NCBI GenBank assembly: GCA_964511875.1
Contig: CAZEHS010000015.1
Location: 1-47,385, forward strand
Source of the DNA: CAZEHS01 sp964511875
GTDB taxonomy: Bacteria; Bacillota; Clostridia; Peptostreptococcales; Acidaminobacteraceae
Length of the DNA: 47,385 nt
Direction of reading: 5' to 3'
The position numbers were made by a program, and so were the translations under genes. Below the pieces are notes generated by a model. It worked only from the letters and a program-made list of their open reading frames with translations, searched no databases and had not been told where the DNA came from. Each line of letters starts with the position of its first letter. Within the stretch, counting starts at the first letter, position 1. Of this stretch, positions 1 to 7,221 are shown one piece after another.

Positions 1-2
1 AG

Positions 3-374
3 GTAACTCCGGAGGAGCTTCAGCAGTATGATCTGATTGGTTTTGGTGCGGGAATAGACAGCGGAAAACACTATAAACCCCTGCTGGACCTTGTGGACAG
101 GCTATCAACGGTAAACAACCAGAAGAGTTTTATATTTTCAACCAGCGCCATACAGGGAGCAGCCAAGGTTGAAAAGGATCACTCATTGCTCAGGAATAAA
201 TTGACTTCAAAGGGTTTTATCATTGTCGACGAATTCAGCTGTAAGGGGTTCAATACAAATAGCTTTCTGAAGTATTTCGGCGGAATGAACAAGGGAAGAC
301 CGAGCAGCGAGGACCTTAAGCATGCGAAAGAATTTGCCTTTGGCCTATTGCAGAAGATAAACCGCCCTGCTTAG
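3..374 (+). CDS. Flavodoxin-family protein, 5' end cut by the window edge
   Basis: The reading frame is open from base 3, so the gene begins outside the window; a GTG at 93 is internal. The visible 124 residues read IGFGAGIDSGKHYKPLLDLV, then a strand ending in FSTSA, then a C-terminal segment with EFSCKGFNT and GRPSSEDLKHAKEFA. This is the layout of the second half of short flavodoxins: the G-G-I-D-S-G-like loop, the FSTSA strand, and a GxNxGRP-type end where the late loop contacts FMN. Such proteins bind FMN and carry electrons, or act as small NAD(P)H-dependent reductases, in the cytoplasm. The N-terminal phosphate-binding loop is not visible, so the subtype cannot be set. No terminator is obvious in the 336 bases that follow. 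Confidence 0.72.
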   Translation, partial: VTPEELQQYDLIGFGAGIDSGKHYKPLLDLVDRLSTVNNQKSFIFSTSAIQGAAKVEKDHSLLRNKLTSKGFIIVDEFSCKGFNTNSFLKYFGGMNKGRPSSEDLKHAKEFAFGLLQKINRPA

Positions 375-710
375 ATGAGTTATTTGTAATTGTATATTGG
401 ATATGACTGGCTTTCTTGCCCTTTCTGAAAGTTTATTGCCTCTTGCTGTGCACGTTAATACGTATTTTTCAATATAGGCTTCAGCGTCACAGTGTGAATC
501 CGCCGAATATGAACTGGGTTTCTGGGTATATATTACATGGACCGTGATAAGATCGAATTTCCTTGGTGCTCAAAATCAACCTGTTAGAACAACTTAAGCT
601 TTCTTTCTGAATCCCAGATTGTCGGTCTTGAACTAAGACGCGCAGGGCTGTATTGAATGCAGCTAGGTGATTATACAATTTGTTGTATTCCCATTAGGAG
701 GATGATCAAC
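375..710. other. Intergenic stretch without a supported gene
   Basis: I see no convincing coding region or structured RNA here. A 63-codon minus-strand frame (487-678) has no ribosome binding site and no recognisable sequence. The last bases carry the strong AGGAGG (696-701) that sets the start of the next gene. Confidence 0.6.
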
Positions 711-1697
711 ATGCCAGAAGCAAAAATGAAAGCAATTGTATGCTCAAAATATGGGCCACCGGAAGTTCTTAGTATGGCGGAAATCGAAAAACCAATACCT
801 AAAAATACTGAAGTGTTAGTTAAAATACATGCAACAACAGTATCAATAGGTGACTCCAGGATTCGTGGTTTTCGAGTACCATTATCCTTTTGGATTCCCG
901 CCCGCTTAACACTTGGTTTAAGAAAACCAAATAAAGCTGTACTAGGCAGTGTTTTTGCTGGGGAGATTGAAGCAGTAGGAAGTGATGTGCAGCATTTCAG
1001 TAAGGGCGATCATGTTTTTGGATCTACCGGACACAATTTAGGTGCTTATGCCGAGTATATTTGCATTCCTGAAAATGGGTGTTTAAGTATCAAACCAATT
1101 GATCTGACATATGAAGAAGCTGCCGCAATTCCATGGGGTGGCAATACTGCCTTGTATTTTTTAAGAAAAGGAGATATACGGAAAGATCAAAAAGTGCTTA
1201 TATATGGAGCTTCCGGAAGTGTAGGCAGTAGTGCTGTTCAGATTGCCAAATACTTTGGTGCTGAAGTTACAGGAGTATGTAGCACAGATAATCTTGACAT
1301 GGTGAAGTCATTAGGTGCAGATAAAGTGATCGATTATAAAAGTGCCGATTTTACACAAAATGGTGAAAGGTATGATGTTATTTTTGATACTGTTGGGAAG
1401 AGTGAAATTGCTGGTACAATTAACTCACTTAAACCAACTGGCACATATATTCATGCTGTGACTACTCCCGCAACAGAACTCCGGATAAGATTAGGCCTGA
1501 TGGGCAGCAAGAAAAAAATGATTGGTGGGACTTTTTCACCAAATGCTGAAATGATAAATTATTTGAAAAAGCTTGTAGAAGACGGATATTTGAAACCACA
1601 CATAGACAGGGTTTATCCGATGGCGCAAATGGTGGATGCTCATAGATACGTTGATCAAGGGCATAAGAAGGGAGATGTCATAATAACAATCAATTGA
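711..1697 (+). CDS. NAD(P)-dependent alcohol dehydrogenase/quinone oxidoreductase, MDR family
   Basis: A 328-residue medium-chain dehydrogenase/reductase, a cytoplasmic NADPH-dependent reductase of quinones, enals or similar carbonyls. The N-terminal GroES-like barrel includes LGSVFAGEIEAVGSDV and GDHVFG. The Rossmann part has YGASGSVGSSAVQIAKYFGA near residues 165-185, followed by a VIDY segment typical of quinone-oxidoreductase-type MDR enzymes. The catalytic and structural zinc cysteines of classical alcohol dehydrogenases are absent, so it should be zinc-independent. The frame is open upstream to 657, but AGGAGG at 696-701 lies nine bases before ATG 711, which I take as the start. The gene is visibly more AT-rich than those after 5 kb, in keeping with a transferred segment. 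The physiological substrate is unknown. Confidence 0.85.
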   Translation: MPEAKMKAIVCSKYGPPEVLSMAEIEKPIPKNTEVLVKIHATTVSIGDSRIRGFRVPLSFWIPARLTLGLRKPNKAVLGSVFAGEIEAVGSDVQHFSKGDHVFGSTGHNLGAYAEYICIPENGCLSIKPIDLTYEEAAAIPWGGNTALYFLRKGDIRKDQKVLIYGASGSVGSSAVQIAKYFGAEVTGVCSTDNLDMVKSLGADKVIDYKSADFTQNGERYDVIFDTVGKSEIAGTINSLKPTGTYIHAVTTPATELRIRLGLMGSKKKMIGGTFSPNAEMINYLKKLVEDGYLKPHIDRVYPMAQMVDAHRYVDQGHKKGDVIITIN

Positions 1698-1902
1698 TTC
1701 GAAATAACCACTATGTGAAAAAAAGTTTTCATTCGTTATATTGGAGGTTCTATGCTGCACCCTTCGATTCATCACTTTTCAAAAACCACTACAAATTACG
1801 GAACCCATCTTTTCCAAGAGGCGATTCTTCGTAAACAATTGAAAAACAAAGAATTCTAAAGTTGACTGAATTAAGGAAGCATTATCAAAAGGAGATTTAA
1901 AT

Positions 1903-2310
1903 ATGAAAATAAAACTGTTGATCTTCTTAAGCGTATTAGTTCTTCTAGTTGGGTGTGCTGCTGGAAATCAACCGAGTACAAGTGATAAAGCGCAAGCACA
2001 AGAGTCAACAACGAGTCAAGGCGCCTCGTCAGGTGTTGAACATAACATCACCATGGAGCTCTCAAAATTTGCTTTTGACCCTAATATTATTGAGGTCAAC
2101 CAAGGAGATGTGATCCATTTGACCTTGACTTCAAAAGATTCAACACATGGCTTTAGTATTGATGCATATAATGTCAATGTGATCGTTAACGGCGGCGAAA
2201 CCCAAACGGTTACTATTCAAGCAGATCAAAAGGGTACATTCGAGTTTTATTGCAGTGTGCCTTGTGGATCAGGTCATAGTGATATGAATGGCAAATTGAT
2301 TGTCAAATAG
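1903..2310 (+). CDS. Cupredoxin-domain lipoprotein with a CuA-type motif
   Basis: A 135-residue exported protein. The signal peptide MKIKLLIFLSVLVLLVGC ends in a lipobox (LVGC), so it should be lipid-anchored on the outer face of the membrane. A Ser/Thr/Gln-rich linker follows to about residue 45, then a cupredoxin fold (SKFAFDPNIIEVNQGDVIHL, STHGFSI). Near the C-terminus CSVPCGSGHSDM has the exact C-x3-C-x3-H-x2-M spacing of the binuclear CuA site of cytochrome oxidase subunit II and nitrous oxide reductase. The upstream His of STHGF would complete the ligand set. No oxidase or N2O reductase gene is nearby. It may be a soluble electron carrier or a copper-handling protein. RBS AAAAGGAG lies ten bases before the ATG. 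Confidence 0.85.
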   Translation: MKIKLLIFLSVLVLLVGCAAGNQPSTSDKAQAQESTTSQGASSGVEHNITMELSKFAFDPNIIEVNQGDVIHLTLTSKDSTHGFSIDAYNVNVIVNGGETQTVTIQADQKGTFEFYCSVPCGSGHSDMNGKLIVK

Positions 2311-2357
2311 CAGTACTCCCAGCGAATCACTCAAAAGTCGAATTATGCAGCCCCCCC

Positions 2358-2391
2358 ACCGCCATCCTTCCAGGACAGGCGGTTTTATTTT
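2358..2391 (+). terminator. Rho-independent terminator after the CuA lipoprotein
   Basis: ACCGCC (2358-2363) pairs with GGCGGT (2378-2383), with an inner TCCT/AGGA extension, followed by TTTTATTTTTT. It lies about 50 bases after the lipoprotein stop and separates it from the immA-like gene. Confidence 0.8.
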
Positions 2392-2477
2392 TTGTAAGTG
2401 TAACTTCTACACTCTGGAATTTACTCATGCAAACTAGAACTTAGTCTTTCACTTTACGAAACATTTTCGCAACCATC

Positions 2478-2507
2478 TTCACAAAAGAACATATGTTCGC
2501 TATAATA
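2478..2507 (+). promoter_or_regulatory. Promoter with a LexA/DinR-like (SOS) box in the spacer
   Basis: TTCACA (2478-2483) and TATAAT (2501-2506) are 17 bases apart. The spacer contains the perfect palindrome GAACATATGTTC (2487-2498), which matches the core GAAC-N4-GTTC bound by LexA/DinR in Firmicutes. Its position between -35 and -10 would block RNA polymerase. It serves the immA-like gene at 2570, with a leader of about 55 bases. It could instead be the operator of the element's own XRE repressor. Confidence 0.75.
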
Positions 2508-2569
2508 TAGACACCCCTACTCCACTTTTTTTACAAACCCGGAAACATGTCTTAAAAAATGGTGATGGA

Positions 2570-3076
2570 ATGGTTAAAACAGATAAGCTATTTAAGATTA
2601 TTGAAGATGAAGGCATTGAATTGGTGTACCAACCTTTGCCAAATATTCTTGACGGAATGTACCACTTCATTGGCAAAATCTTTTACATCCTGATTGACGA
2701 AGGCATTGTATTGAATGAGCGGCTGTTCCGAACGGTGCTGGCCGAGGAAATTGGCCACTATTACACCTGCAACTGGGATTCAGTAACCCGGCGCCGTGCC
2801 AGCATTCAAGGTCTGATCAAATATGAACGGGCCGAACTGAAAGCCCACCGGTGGGCTGCAAATTTTATGATTCCTACAGATATGCTGCTGGCCGTGTTGG
2901 ACAGGCTGAAACTTATAACAATGCCCGAGCTCTCGCATATCTTTGATGTGGAGGAACATATGATTGTAACAAAGCTGGAGGCCATGGCTGCCATACAGCA
3001 TACCTGGAACCTGGCAAATGGCAAGAGCCTTGTACTTACTAACCTGCCGGATGTGTATCTGTATGAAGCTTTTTAA
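2570..3076 (+). CDS. ImmA/IrrE-type (DUF955) metallopeptidase-like protein
   Basis: A 168-residue protein of the ImmA/IrrE family, whose phage and ICE members cleave or antagonise a partner XRE repressor when the element is induced. The helix LAEEIGHYYTCNW (about residues 63-75) is where the HExxH zinc motif sits, but the first histidine is Glu (EEIGH), a variant I recall from phage-type relatives. Downstream KAHRWAANFMIPTDML matches the family's conserved A-N-x-F-A...MP helix with further metal-site residues. The XRE gene follows after 50 bases and the integrase after that, the usual lysogeny-module neighbourhood. The RBS is weak (GGTGATGG), so translation is probably low. Whether the Glu variant is active cannot be told from sequence. 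Confidence 0.8.
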   Translation: MVKTDKLFKIIEDEGIELVYQPLPNILDGMYHFIGKIFYILIDEGIVLNERLFRTVLAEEIGHYYTCNWDSVTRRRASIQGLIKYERAELKAHRWAANFMIPTDMLLAVLDRLKLITMPELSHIFDVEEHMIVTKLEAMAAIQHTWNLANGKSLVLTNLPDVYLYEAF

Positions 3077-3126
3077 CGTGATGCAACACCTTTTGTACAT
3101 ACCTAATACCTAGAAGGAGGATCCCC

Positions 3127-3450
3127 ATGAACAGGATCAAGGAATTACGCAGAGAATATGAGATGACTATTGCTGAACTGGCTGATCACCTAGGCGTAGA
3201 TGAAGAAAAAATCAACACCTATGAGGCAGGAGGTATCATTCCGCTAGAAAAAAGGTCAAAAAAGATGAGTGAACTCTTCGAATGCTCCGTTGATTATTTG
3301 CTTGGCAACACATATGTGCGCAATTGGCCAACAGAAACGATTCATTTCAACATGGCAAACGGAGAATACCCTACCGAAGAAGAGATAGCGGAGGTTCGTA
3401 TATTGATAGAGAAGATCAAGTTGAAGCATTCAATAAAAGCGAATTCTTGA
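3127..3450 (+). CDS. XRE-family repressor-like regulator
   Basis: A 107-residue DNA-binding protein. An XRE helix-turn-helix fills residues 1-60: IKELRREYEMTIAELADHLG, then VDEEKINTYEAGG, then SELFECSVDYLLG. The tail holds EEIAEVRILIEKIK, probably a short dimerisation helix. RBS AAGGAGG lies about eight bases before the ATG. It is co-oriented with the ImmA-like gene in front and the integrase behind, so it is the likely repressor of the integrated element and the likely target of the ImmA-like protein. The palindrome at 2487-2498 is a candidate operator. Confidence 0.82.
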   Translation: MNRIKELRREYEMTIAELADHLGVDEEKINTYEAGGIIPLEKRSKKMSELFECSVDYLLGNTYVRNWPTETIHFNMANGEYPTEEEIAEVRILIEKIKLKHSIKANS

Positions 3451-3619
3451 TGACTATCACCACTCGGATGCTGGTTTGAGTATAAAAGGCATGTATTGGG
3501 GCTTGGCATTTTTTTTAAGCTGATCTGTAGACATAGGGCCCCTTTTCAGATTCGCTGTAATCTGGTCTTACGGAATGATGCTACGATAGATGATCGGATG
3601 AATGTGGGAGGTGATTAGT

Positions 3620-4774
3620 ATGGCCTATATTGAGAAGCGAGGAAAAGGCTGGAGAATTACCGTGAAGCGGCAGGAGAACGGCAGGCTGATCAAGCACCGA
3701 AAGCTTGTAACCGGCGATTTGAAGCCAAAAGAGATTGAGAAAATTGCCCGTGAGTTTGAAGTTGAGATTGACCAGGGAAAACAAACCTCAGCCATGATGG
3801 GAGCCACTGTAGCATCCTTTGCTCAGGAATGGTTCACACATCACGTTAAGGCTGAACTAGCCAGCAGTACCCAAGATGAATACAAGAAAAAGCTCAACGA
3901 ATTCATTCTCCCCTATCTTGGAAACATCAAGATTCGGGATCTGCGCCCCCAGGACATCATCAAATTCATGGATAAGCTTTCTGATGATCAGATGAAGCCC
4001 AGAACCCTCAAGTATTGTTTTCAGGTACTGAGGTCGATGCTTTCCACTGCGGTGTACTGGCAGGTTATCCAGTCGAATCCATGCGCCAGCGTCAGGCCTC
4101 CAAGGTATAAGGCCCCAGAGGCTGCGTTTTATGATCCTGAACAGGCCGGAAAATTTCTAGCTGCCCTGGAGACTATTCCACCTGAATGGATGCACTACCG
4201 AATTGCAGGAACGCTGTCCATATTCACAACTCTGAGAAGAAGTGAAGTGCTTGGTCTGCGTTGGCAGGACATTGATTTTGAAAAGCGTACCCTGACGGTG
4301 GCCCAGACCCTGTATTGGTCTAAAACCGATGGGTTCGTATACTCGGAGCCCAAAACGGACAAATCGGCGAGAACGGTAAATTTGGGGGAATACGTGGTGT
4401 CATTGCTTGAAGAGTATCTTGATTATAAGGACTCCCTGTCCGGACGGACCGTAGAGGTAGGAAACAAGTATAACCGCGACAGGCTTGTGCTGACGGATCT
4501 CTTTGAAAACCCTATCAAGCCCTACCTGATCACCAGCTGGTTCGCCCGCTTCATAAAACAGCATAAACTGCCCCACCTCAGTTTTCATGGGCTCCGCCAC
4601 ACGGCGGTATCCAATATGATTGCCGGAGGATTCGACTTGATTACTGCTGGAGATATTGCCGGACATTCTCAGAAATCAACGACAGCCAATATCTATGCCC
4701 ACGCAATTGAAAACAACAAAAAAGCCGCCTCAAACGCATTGGAGATTAATCTCCTGAAGCGAAGAAATGGCTGA
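3620..4774 (+). CDS. Tyrosine recombinase/integrase of an integrated element
   Basis: A 384-residue phage/ICE-type integrase. The N-terminus (MAYIEKRGKGWRITVK) is the arm-type DNA-binding region, residues about 65-160 are the SAM-like core-binding domain, and the catalytic domain follows. Visible active-site residues are Arg in TTLRRSEVLGLRW, Lys in EPKTDKSART, His and Arg in FHGLRHTAV, His in AGHS, and the nucleophile Tyr in NIYAHA. All are present, so it looks intact. An upstream in-frame ATG at 3602 is less likely because GGGAGGTGA (3606-3613) sits correctly before ATG 3620. The gene ends 167 bases from the 3' end of tRNA-Ser, the classic position for an integrase that uses a tRNA 3' end as attachment site. 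Confidence 0.93.
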   Translation: MAYIEKRGKGWRITVKRQENGRLIKHRKLVTGDLKPKEIEKIAREFEVEIDQGKQTSAMMGATVASFAQEWFTHHVKAELASSTQDEYKKKLNEFILPYLGNIKIRDLRPQDIIKFMDKLSDDQMKPRTLKYCFQVLRSMLSTAVYWQVIQSNPCASVRPPRYKAPEAAFYDPEQAGKFLAALETIPPEWMHYRIAGTLSIFTTLRRSEVLGLRWQDIDFEKRTLTVAQTLYWSKTDGFVYSEPKTDKSARTVNLGEYVVSLLEEYLDYKDSLSGRTVEVGNKYNRDRLVLTDLFENPIKPYLITSWFARFIKQHKLPHLSFHGLRHTAVSNMIAGGFDLITAGDIAGHSQKSTTANIYAHAIENNKKAASNALEINLLKRRNG

Positions 4775-4941
4775 TTACTCCGAGAACTCATGCAGAGTTC
4801 TCTTTCTTTTTATGTGCTGATTCTTGGGGCCTTTTTATGGTTTGGGCCCCAAAATGGCCCCAAATGTATATTTTTTTTGAAAATGCATAAAAACAAACGC
4901 CCCCAGCAATTGCTAGAGACGTTCATTTTACTCATTTCTTT

Positions 4942-5029
4942 TGGCGGAGAGATAGGGATTCGAACCCTAGGAACCTTTCGGCTCAACAGATTTCGAGTCT
5001 GTCACCTTCGACCACTCGGACATCTCTCC
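4942..5029 (-). tRNA. tRNA-Ser(CGA)
   Basis: Reading the minus strand from 5029 gives an acceptor GGAGAGA pairing with TCTCTCC, a discriminator G and an encoded CCA (4942-4944). The anticodon arm is ACAGA-CTCGAAA-TCTGT, giving anticodon CGA for UCG codons. A long variable arm (GAGCCGAAAGGTTC) marks a class II serine tRNA, and the T arm is TAGGGTTCGAATCCCTA. All arms are intact. The 3' end faces the integrase gene, so this is the probable attachment site of the element on the left. Confidence 0.96.
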
Positions 5030-5051
5030 ATGTAAGAAGTCTGACTACACT

Positions 5052-5080
5052 ATTATAGTGAATCTTTGGAGGATATTCAA
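5052..5080 (-). promoter_or_regulatory. Promoter of tRNA-Ser
   Basis: On the minus strand TTGAAT (5075-5080) and TATAAT (5052-5057) are separated by exactly 17 bases. The -10 lies about 22 bases ahead of the mature tRNA 5' end. Confidence 0.8.
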
Positions 5081-5096
5081 GGGGAAGGTTTAGAAA

Positions 5097-5489
5097 TCAG
5101 ACCCAATCTTCTTTTAAACCCAGTTGGATCATCACTTCTCTGAACTTTTCAGTATCAATCGGCTTGATTGAGAACTTTTCTGAATATGTCGGAGAAGAAG
5201 AATTACAGAATATGGCATCGCTCAGATCCGAAGTCAGGATGATCTTAGCGCGTTTAACTAATGGAACATTCCATTCACATTCAAGCGATTGGATGGTCTT
5301 CTGCGACTTTTGCGGAAGGGATACATCAAGACAGATGATATCATAGTAACATTTCTTATCCAGGGATGACATGAAGAATTCGATGGCTTCAATGCCGTCA
5401 GTCACGACATCACAGTCACCGACTTGAGACAAGAATCGAAGCAGGTATTTCCTGCTCTGGATGTAATCTTTTACAATTAGTATTCTCAA
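5097..5489 (-). CDS. Single-domain response regulator (CheY-like), atypical acidic pocket
   Basis: A 130-residue receiver domain with no output domain. Phosphoacceptor Asp lies in IICLDVSLP, the switch Ser/Thr in IILTSDLS, and the conserved Lys in FSIKPID. The acidic pocket usually reads (D/E)D after the first strand, but here it is ILIVKDY, leaving only one acidic residue to hold Mg2+. TTG 5489 is chosen as start because the purine-rich GGAAGGGGGG lies just before it and the protein then begins directly with MRILIV. An ATG at 5531 would add 14 residues not typical of receivers. No kinase is adjacent. It probably acts by protein-protein contact, but its partner is unknown. Confidence 0.8.
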   Translation of the reverse strand: MRILIVKDYIQSRKYLLRFLSQVGDCDVVTDGIEAIEFFMSSLDKKCYYDIICLDVSLPQKSQKTIQSLECEWNVPLVKRAKIILTSDLSDAIFCNSSSPTYSEKFSIKPIDTEKFREVMIQLGLKEDWV

Positions 5490-5536
5490 ACTGTCCCCCC
5501 TTCCTGTATGGGTGAATAATTTTTCCTTCAATACAT

Positions 5537-5562
5537 CTATACTCGCATATACATGAGTATAG
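5537..5562. promoter_or_regulatory. Inverted repeat upstream of the CheY-like gene
   Basis: CTATACTC (5537-5544) and GAGTATAG (5555-5562) form a perfect 8-base inverted repeat around a 10-base AT-rich centre, about 50 bases upstream of TTG 5489. This spacing fits an operator for a dimeric regulator in the promoter region. It could also act as an mRNA hairpin. Confidence 0.5.
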
Positions 5563-5706
5563 ACTCAAACGACTATGGAGTATTTATGATTTTTTGTACT
5601 GAGTGTATAAAAATATAACCTTTATTACCTGATAACATTTCTTTGTTAACAATGCTTTCCATCTTTTGTCGTCATTGTCATAATAGCTTAGAAGGATGAA
5701 GACATG

Positions 5707-5738
5707 AAAAACCCCCGCATGCTGAATGTGAGGGTTTT
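5707..5738 (-). terminator. Terminator after the YesN-like regulator
   Basis: On the minus strand AAAACCCTC pairs with GGGGGTTTT across a loop of about 13 bases and ends in a short T run. It lies 30 bases after the stop at 5765. Confidence 0.65.
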
Positions 5739-5764
5739 GAGATCGTGAAGTTGGCACCTGGCTT

Positions 5765-6973
5765 TTATAGATTTTCCTGCTTTACCCTGTATGCTTTCGG
5801 ACAGCTGTTTGTCACTTTCTTAAAAGCTGTAGAAAAATAGTGTTGAGATCGGTATCCAACGGAGTCCGATATTTCAAAAATAGAAGCATTCGTTGAGAGC
5901 ATCAATTGGATGGCATTGGATATGCGGGTCTGTATCAGGTATTCAGAAAAACTCATTCCGATTTCATTCTTGAACATACGGCTCAGGTATTGGGGGCTGA
6001 TATGAAGATCCTTTGCAACCATGTTTAAGCTCAGTTTTTTATTCATGAACTCATTTTCAAGCAGGTTAATGACCGTTTTAATTACTGGAGAGACCTTCAT
6101 CTCATTATCCAATATTTCTGAGAGTTCACTGTATACGGTTTGGAATTCGTCTTCAAATGATTGAATCGTACCGCTGACCAGATGCAATTCAATTCCCAGT
6201 TTCTTGCCGGCGGATTCAAGGGTCAGTTTCGGGATTCTTCTGATGACTTCATCGGAGGTGTTCTTGACGATGCATAGCGACCTGCGGGGAGTGATCGATG
6301 CCCACAGTATTTCCTTGTCAATATTCAACACCTTCCCGAGGGCACGATGGAGAGCTGATACGTTCTCCTTTGTATCTGAAATTTTTGCAGAGTTCACTTC
6401 AAATGCAGGGTGGTTAATCAGCAATAGGGAATGCGGTCCTTTTCCCTGCAGGTTCAGTTCCTGAAGCATATACTTCAGGTCTTCTGGTGAATACTGATGC
6501 AAGAGTATTTTATGAACAAAAGGTTCAAACATCAGCGCTTTCTCTTCGCGAAGATTTCCATATCCAGGTTCGTAGAGTATCTTGCTGCTGCGATTTTTTC
6601 GGATGATCTCAGAAATTTTTCTCACTGTATGAATCATTGTCTTATCATCCACAGGCTTAAGCATATATGCAGCGACCCCACCTGCAACAAGCTGTCCTGC
6701 ACTTTCTAAATCTTCCCTGCTGCTGACGATGATCAGCTTGGCTTCAGGGAGCAAATTTCGGATCTTATCGATGACCTCAATTCCTCCAAGCTGCGGCATA
6801 CTTATATCAACCAGGCAAATATCCGGTTTTTGGTCTCGACAACGCTGGATAAGATCGGTTCCATTCCGAGCTATCCCCTTGACTTCGATATCACGGGTCG
6901 ACAATTTGAACCATTGGTTCAGTTCATATTGAGTCTTCGGTTCGTCATCTGCAATAATCATCTTAAGCGGCAT
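5765..6973 (-). CDS. YesN-type response regulator with AraC-family DNA-binding domain
   Basis: A 402-residue two-component regulator. The receiver domain (1-120) has the acidic pair in IIADDEPKT, phosphoacceptor Asp in ICLVDISMPQLGG, Ser in IIVSSRED and Lys in YMLKPVD. The middle 130-290 is a variable linker. The C-terminal 300-400 has two AraC helix-turn-helices, including LSLNMVAKDLHISPQYLSRM and IFEISDSVGYRSQHYFSTAF. YesN-type regulators usually pair with a YesM histidine kinase and control carbohydrate or surface genes, but no kinase is in the window. RBS AAAGGAGGAAG lies ahead of ATG 6973. The gene sits downstream of a structured repeat with its own terminator (7048-7079), so it is probably transcribed separately from the glk operon. 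Confidence 0.92.
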   Translation of the reverse strand: MPLKMIIADDEPKTQYELNQWFKLSTRDIEVKGIARNGTDLIQRCRDQKPDICLVDISMPQLGGIEVIDKIRNLLPEAKLIIVSSREDLESAGQLVAGGVAAYMLKPVDDKTMIHTVRKISEIIRKNRSSKILYEPGYGNLREEKALMFEPFVHKILLHQYSPEDLKYMLQELNLQGKGPHSLLLINHPAFEVNSAKISDTKENVSALHRALGKVLNIDKEILWASITPRRSLCIVKNTSDEVIRRIPKLTLESAGKKLGIELHLVSGTIQSFEDEFQTVYSELSEILDNEMKVSPVIKTVINLLENEFMNKKLSLNMVAKDLHISPQYLSRMFKNEIGMSFSEYLIQTRISNAIQLMLSTNASIFEISDSVGYRSQHYFSTAFKKVTNSCPKAYRVKQENL

Positions 6974-7047
6974 ATCATAGACTTCCTCCTTTTACATGCT
7001 TACTTTTAATGATTCATATATACCCCCGCTATGTCATTCAAACCGTT

Positions 7048-7079
7048 AAAAAAACAAGCCCCAGAATATCGGAGCTTGT
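7048..7079 (-). terminator. Terminator at the end of repeat copy 1
   Basis: On the minus strand ACAAGCTCC (7071-7079) pairs with GGGGCTTGT (7054-7062) around GATATTCT and runs into seven T. An alternative pairing, ATCGGA with TCCGAT, would use part of the same stem, so a conditional terminator is conceivable. Confidence 0.85.
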
Positions 7080-7221
7080 TAGTCCATTCTCTATCCGATG
7101 CCTAACAGTTCTAAGACTCCGCTTCTAAAGCGGGAGTAGAGAACTGTAGAGGCCCTGGATCCGCTCTACTAAGCTTCAGATGGAGTTGAAACTCCACCTG
7201 AAGCCAAGGATCGCTTCATCC
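7048..7221 (-). repeat. Structured repeat, copy 1 (hairpins plus terminator)
   Basis: On the minus strand this begins GATGAAGCGATCC at the glucokinase stop. A 14-bp hairpin follows (7173-7204, GCTTCAGgTGGAGT, loop TTCA), then an 8-bp stem ACAGTTCT/AGAACTGT (7105-7147) enclosing a second stem with CTTTAG at its loop, then a terminator. The first 50 bases recur at the right edge of the window (47335-47385). The hairpin keeps its pairing in both copies despite base changes, and its one wobble pair is G-U in the repeat's sense strand. The CTTTAG hairpin and flanking palindromes resemble ends of IS200/IS605 elements, so this may be a small non-autonomous relative. It may alternatively be a small structured RNA. 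No open frame is present. Confidence 0.7.

Noticed and set aside
487..678. 63-codon minus-strand frame
   Set aside because: No ribosome binding site, no recognisable motif, and it ends in the leader of the MDR gene.
1690..1710. GATTCGAA as a possible second attachment site
   Set aside because: Only eight bases match the tRNA T arm and the flanks differ; too short for an att core.
4790..5035. 81-codon plus-strand frame over the tRNA
   Set aside because: Its second half is the antisense of tRNA-Ser; the EIGIRTLGTF string is the well-known mistranslation of a tRNA region.
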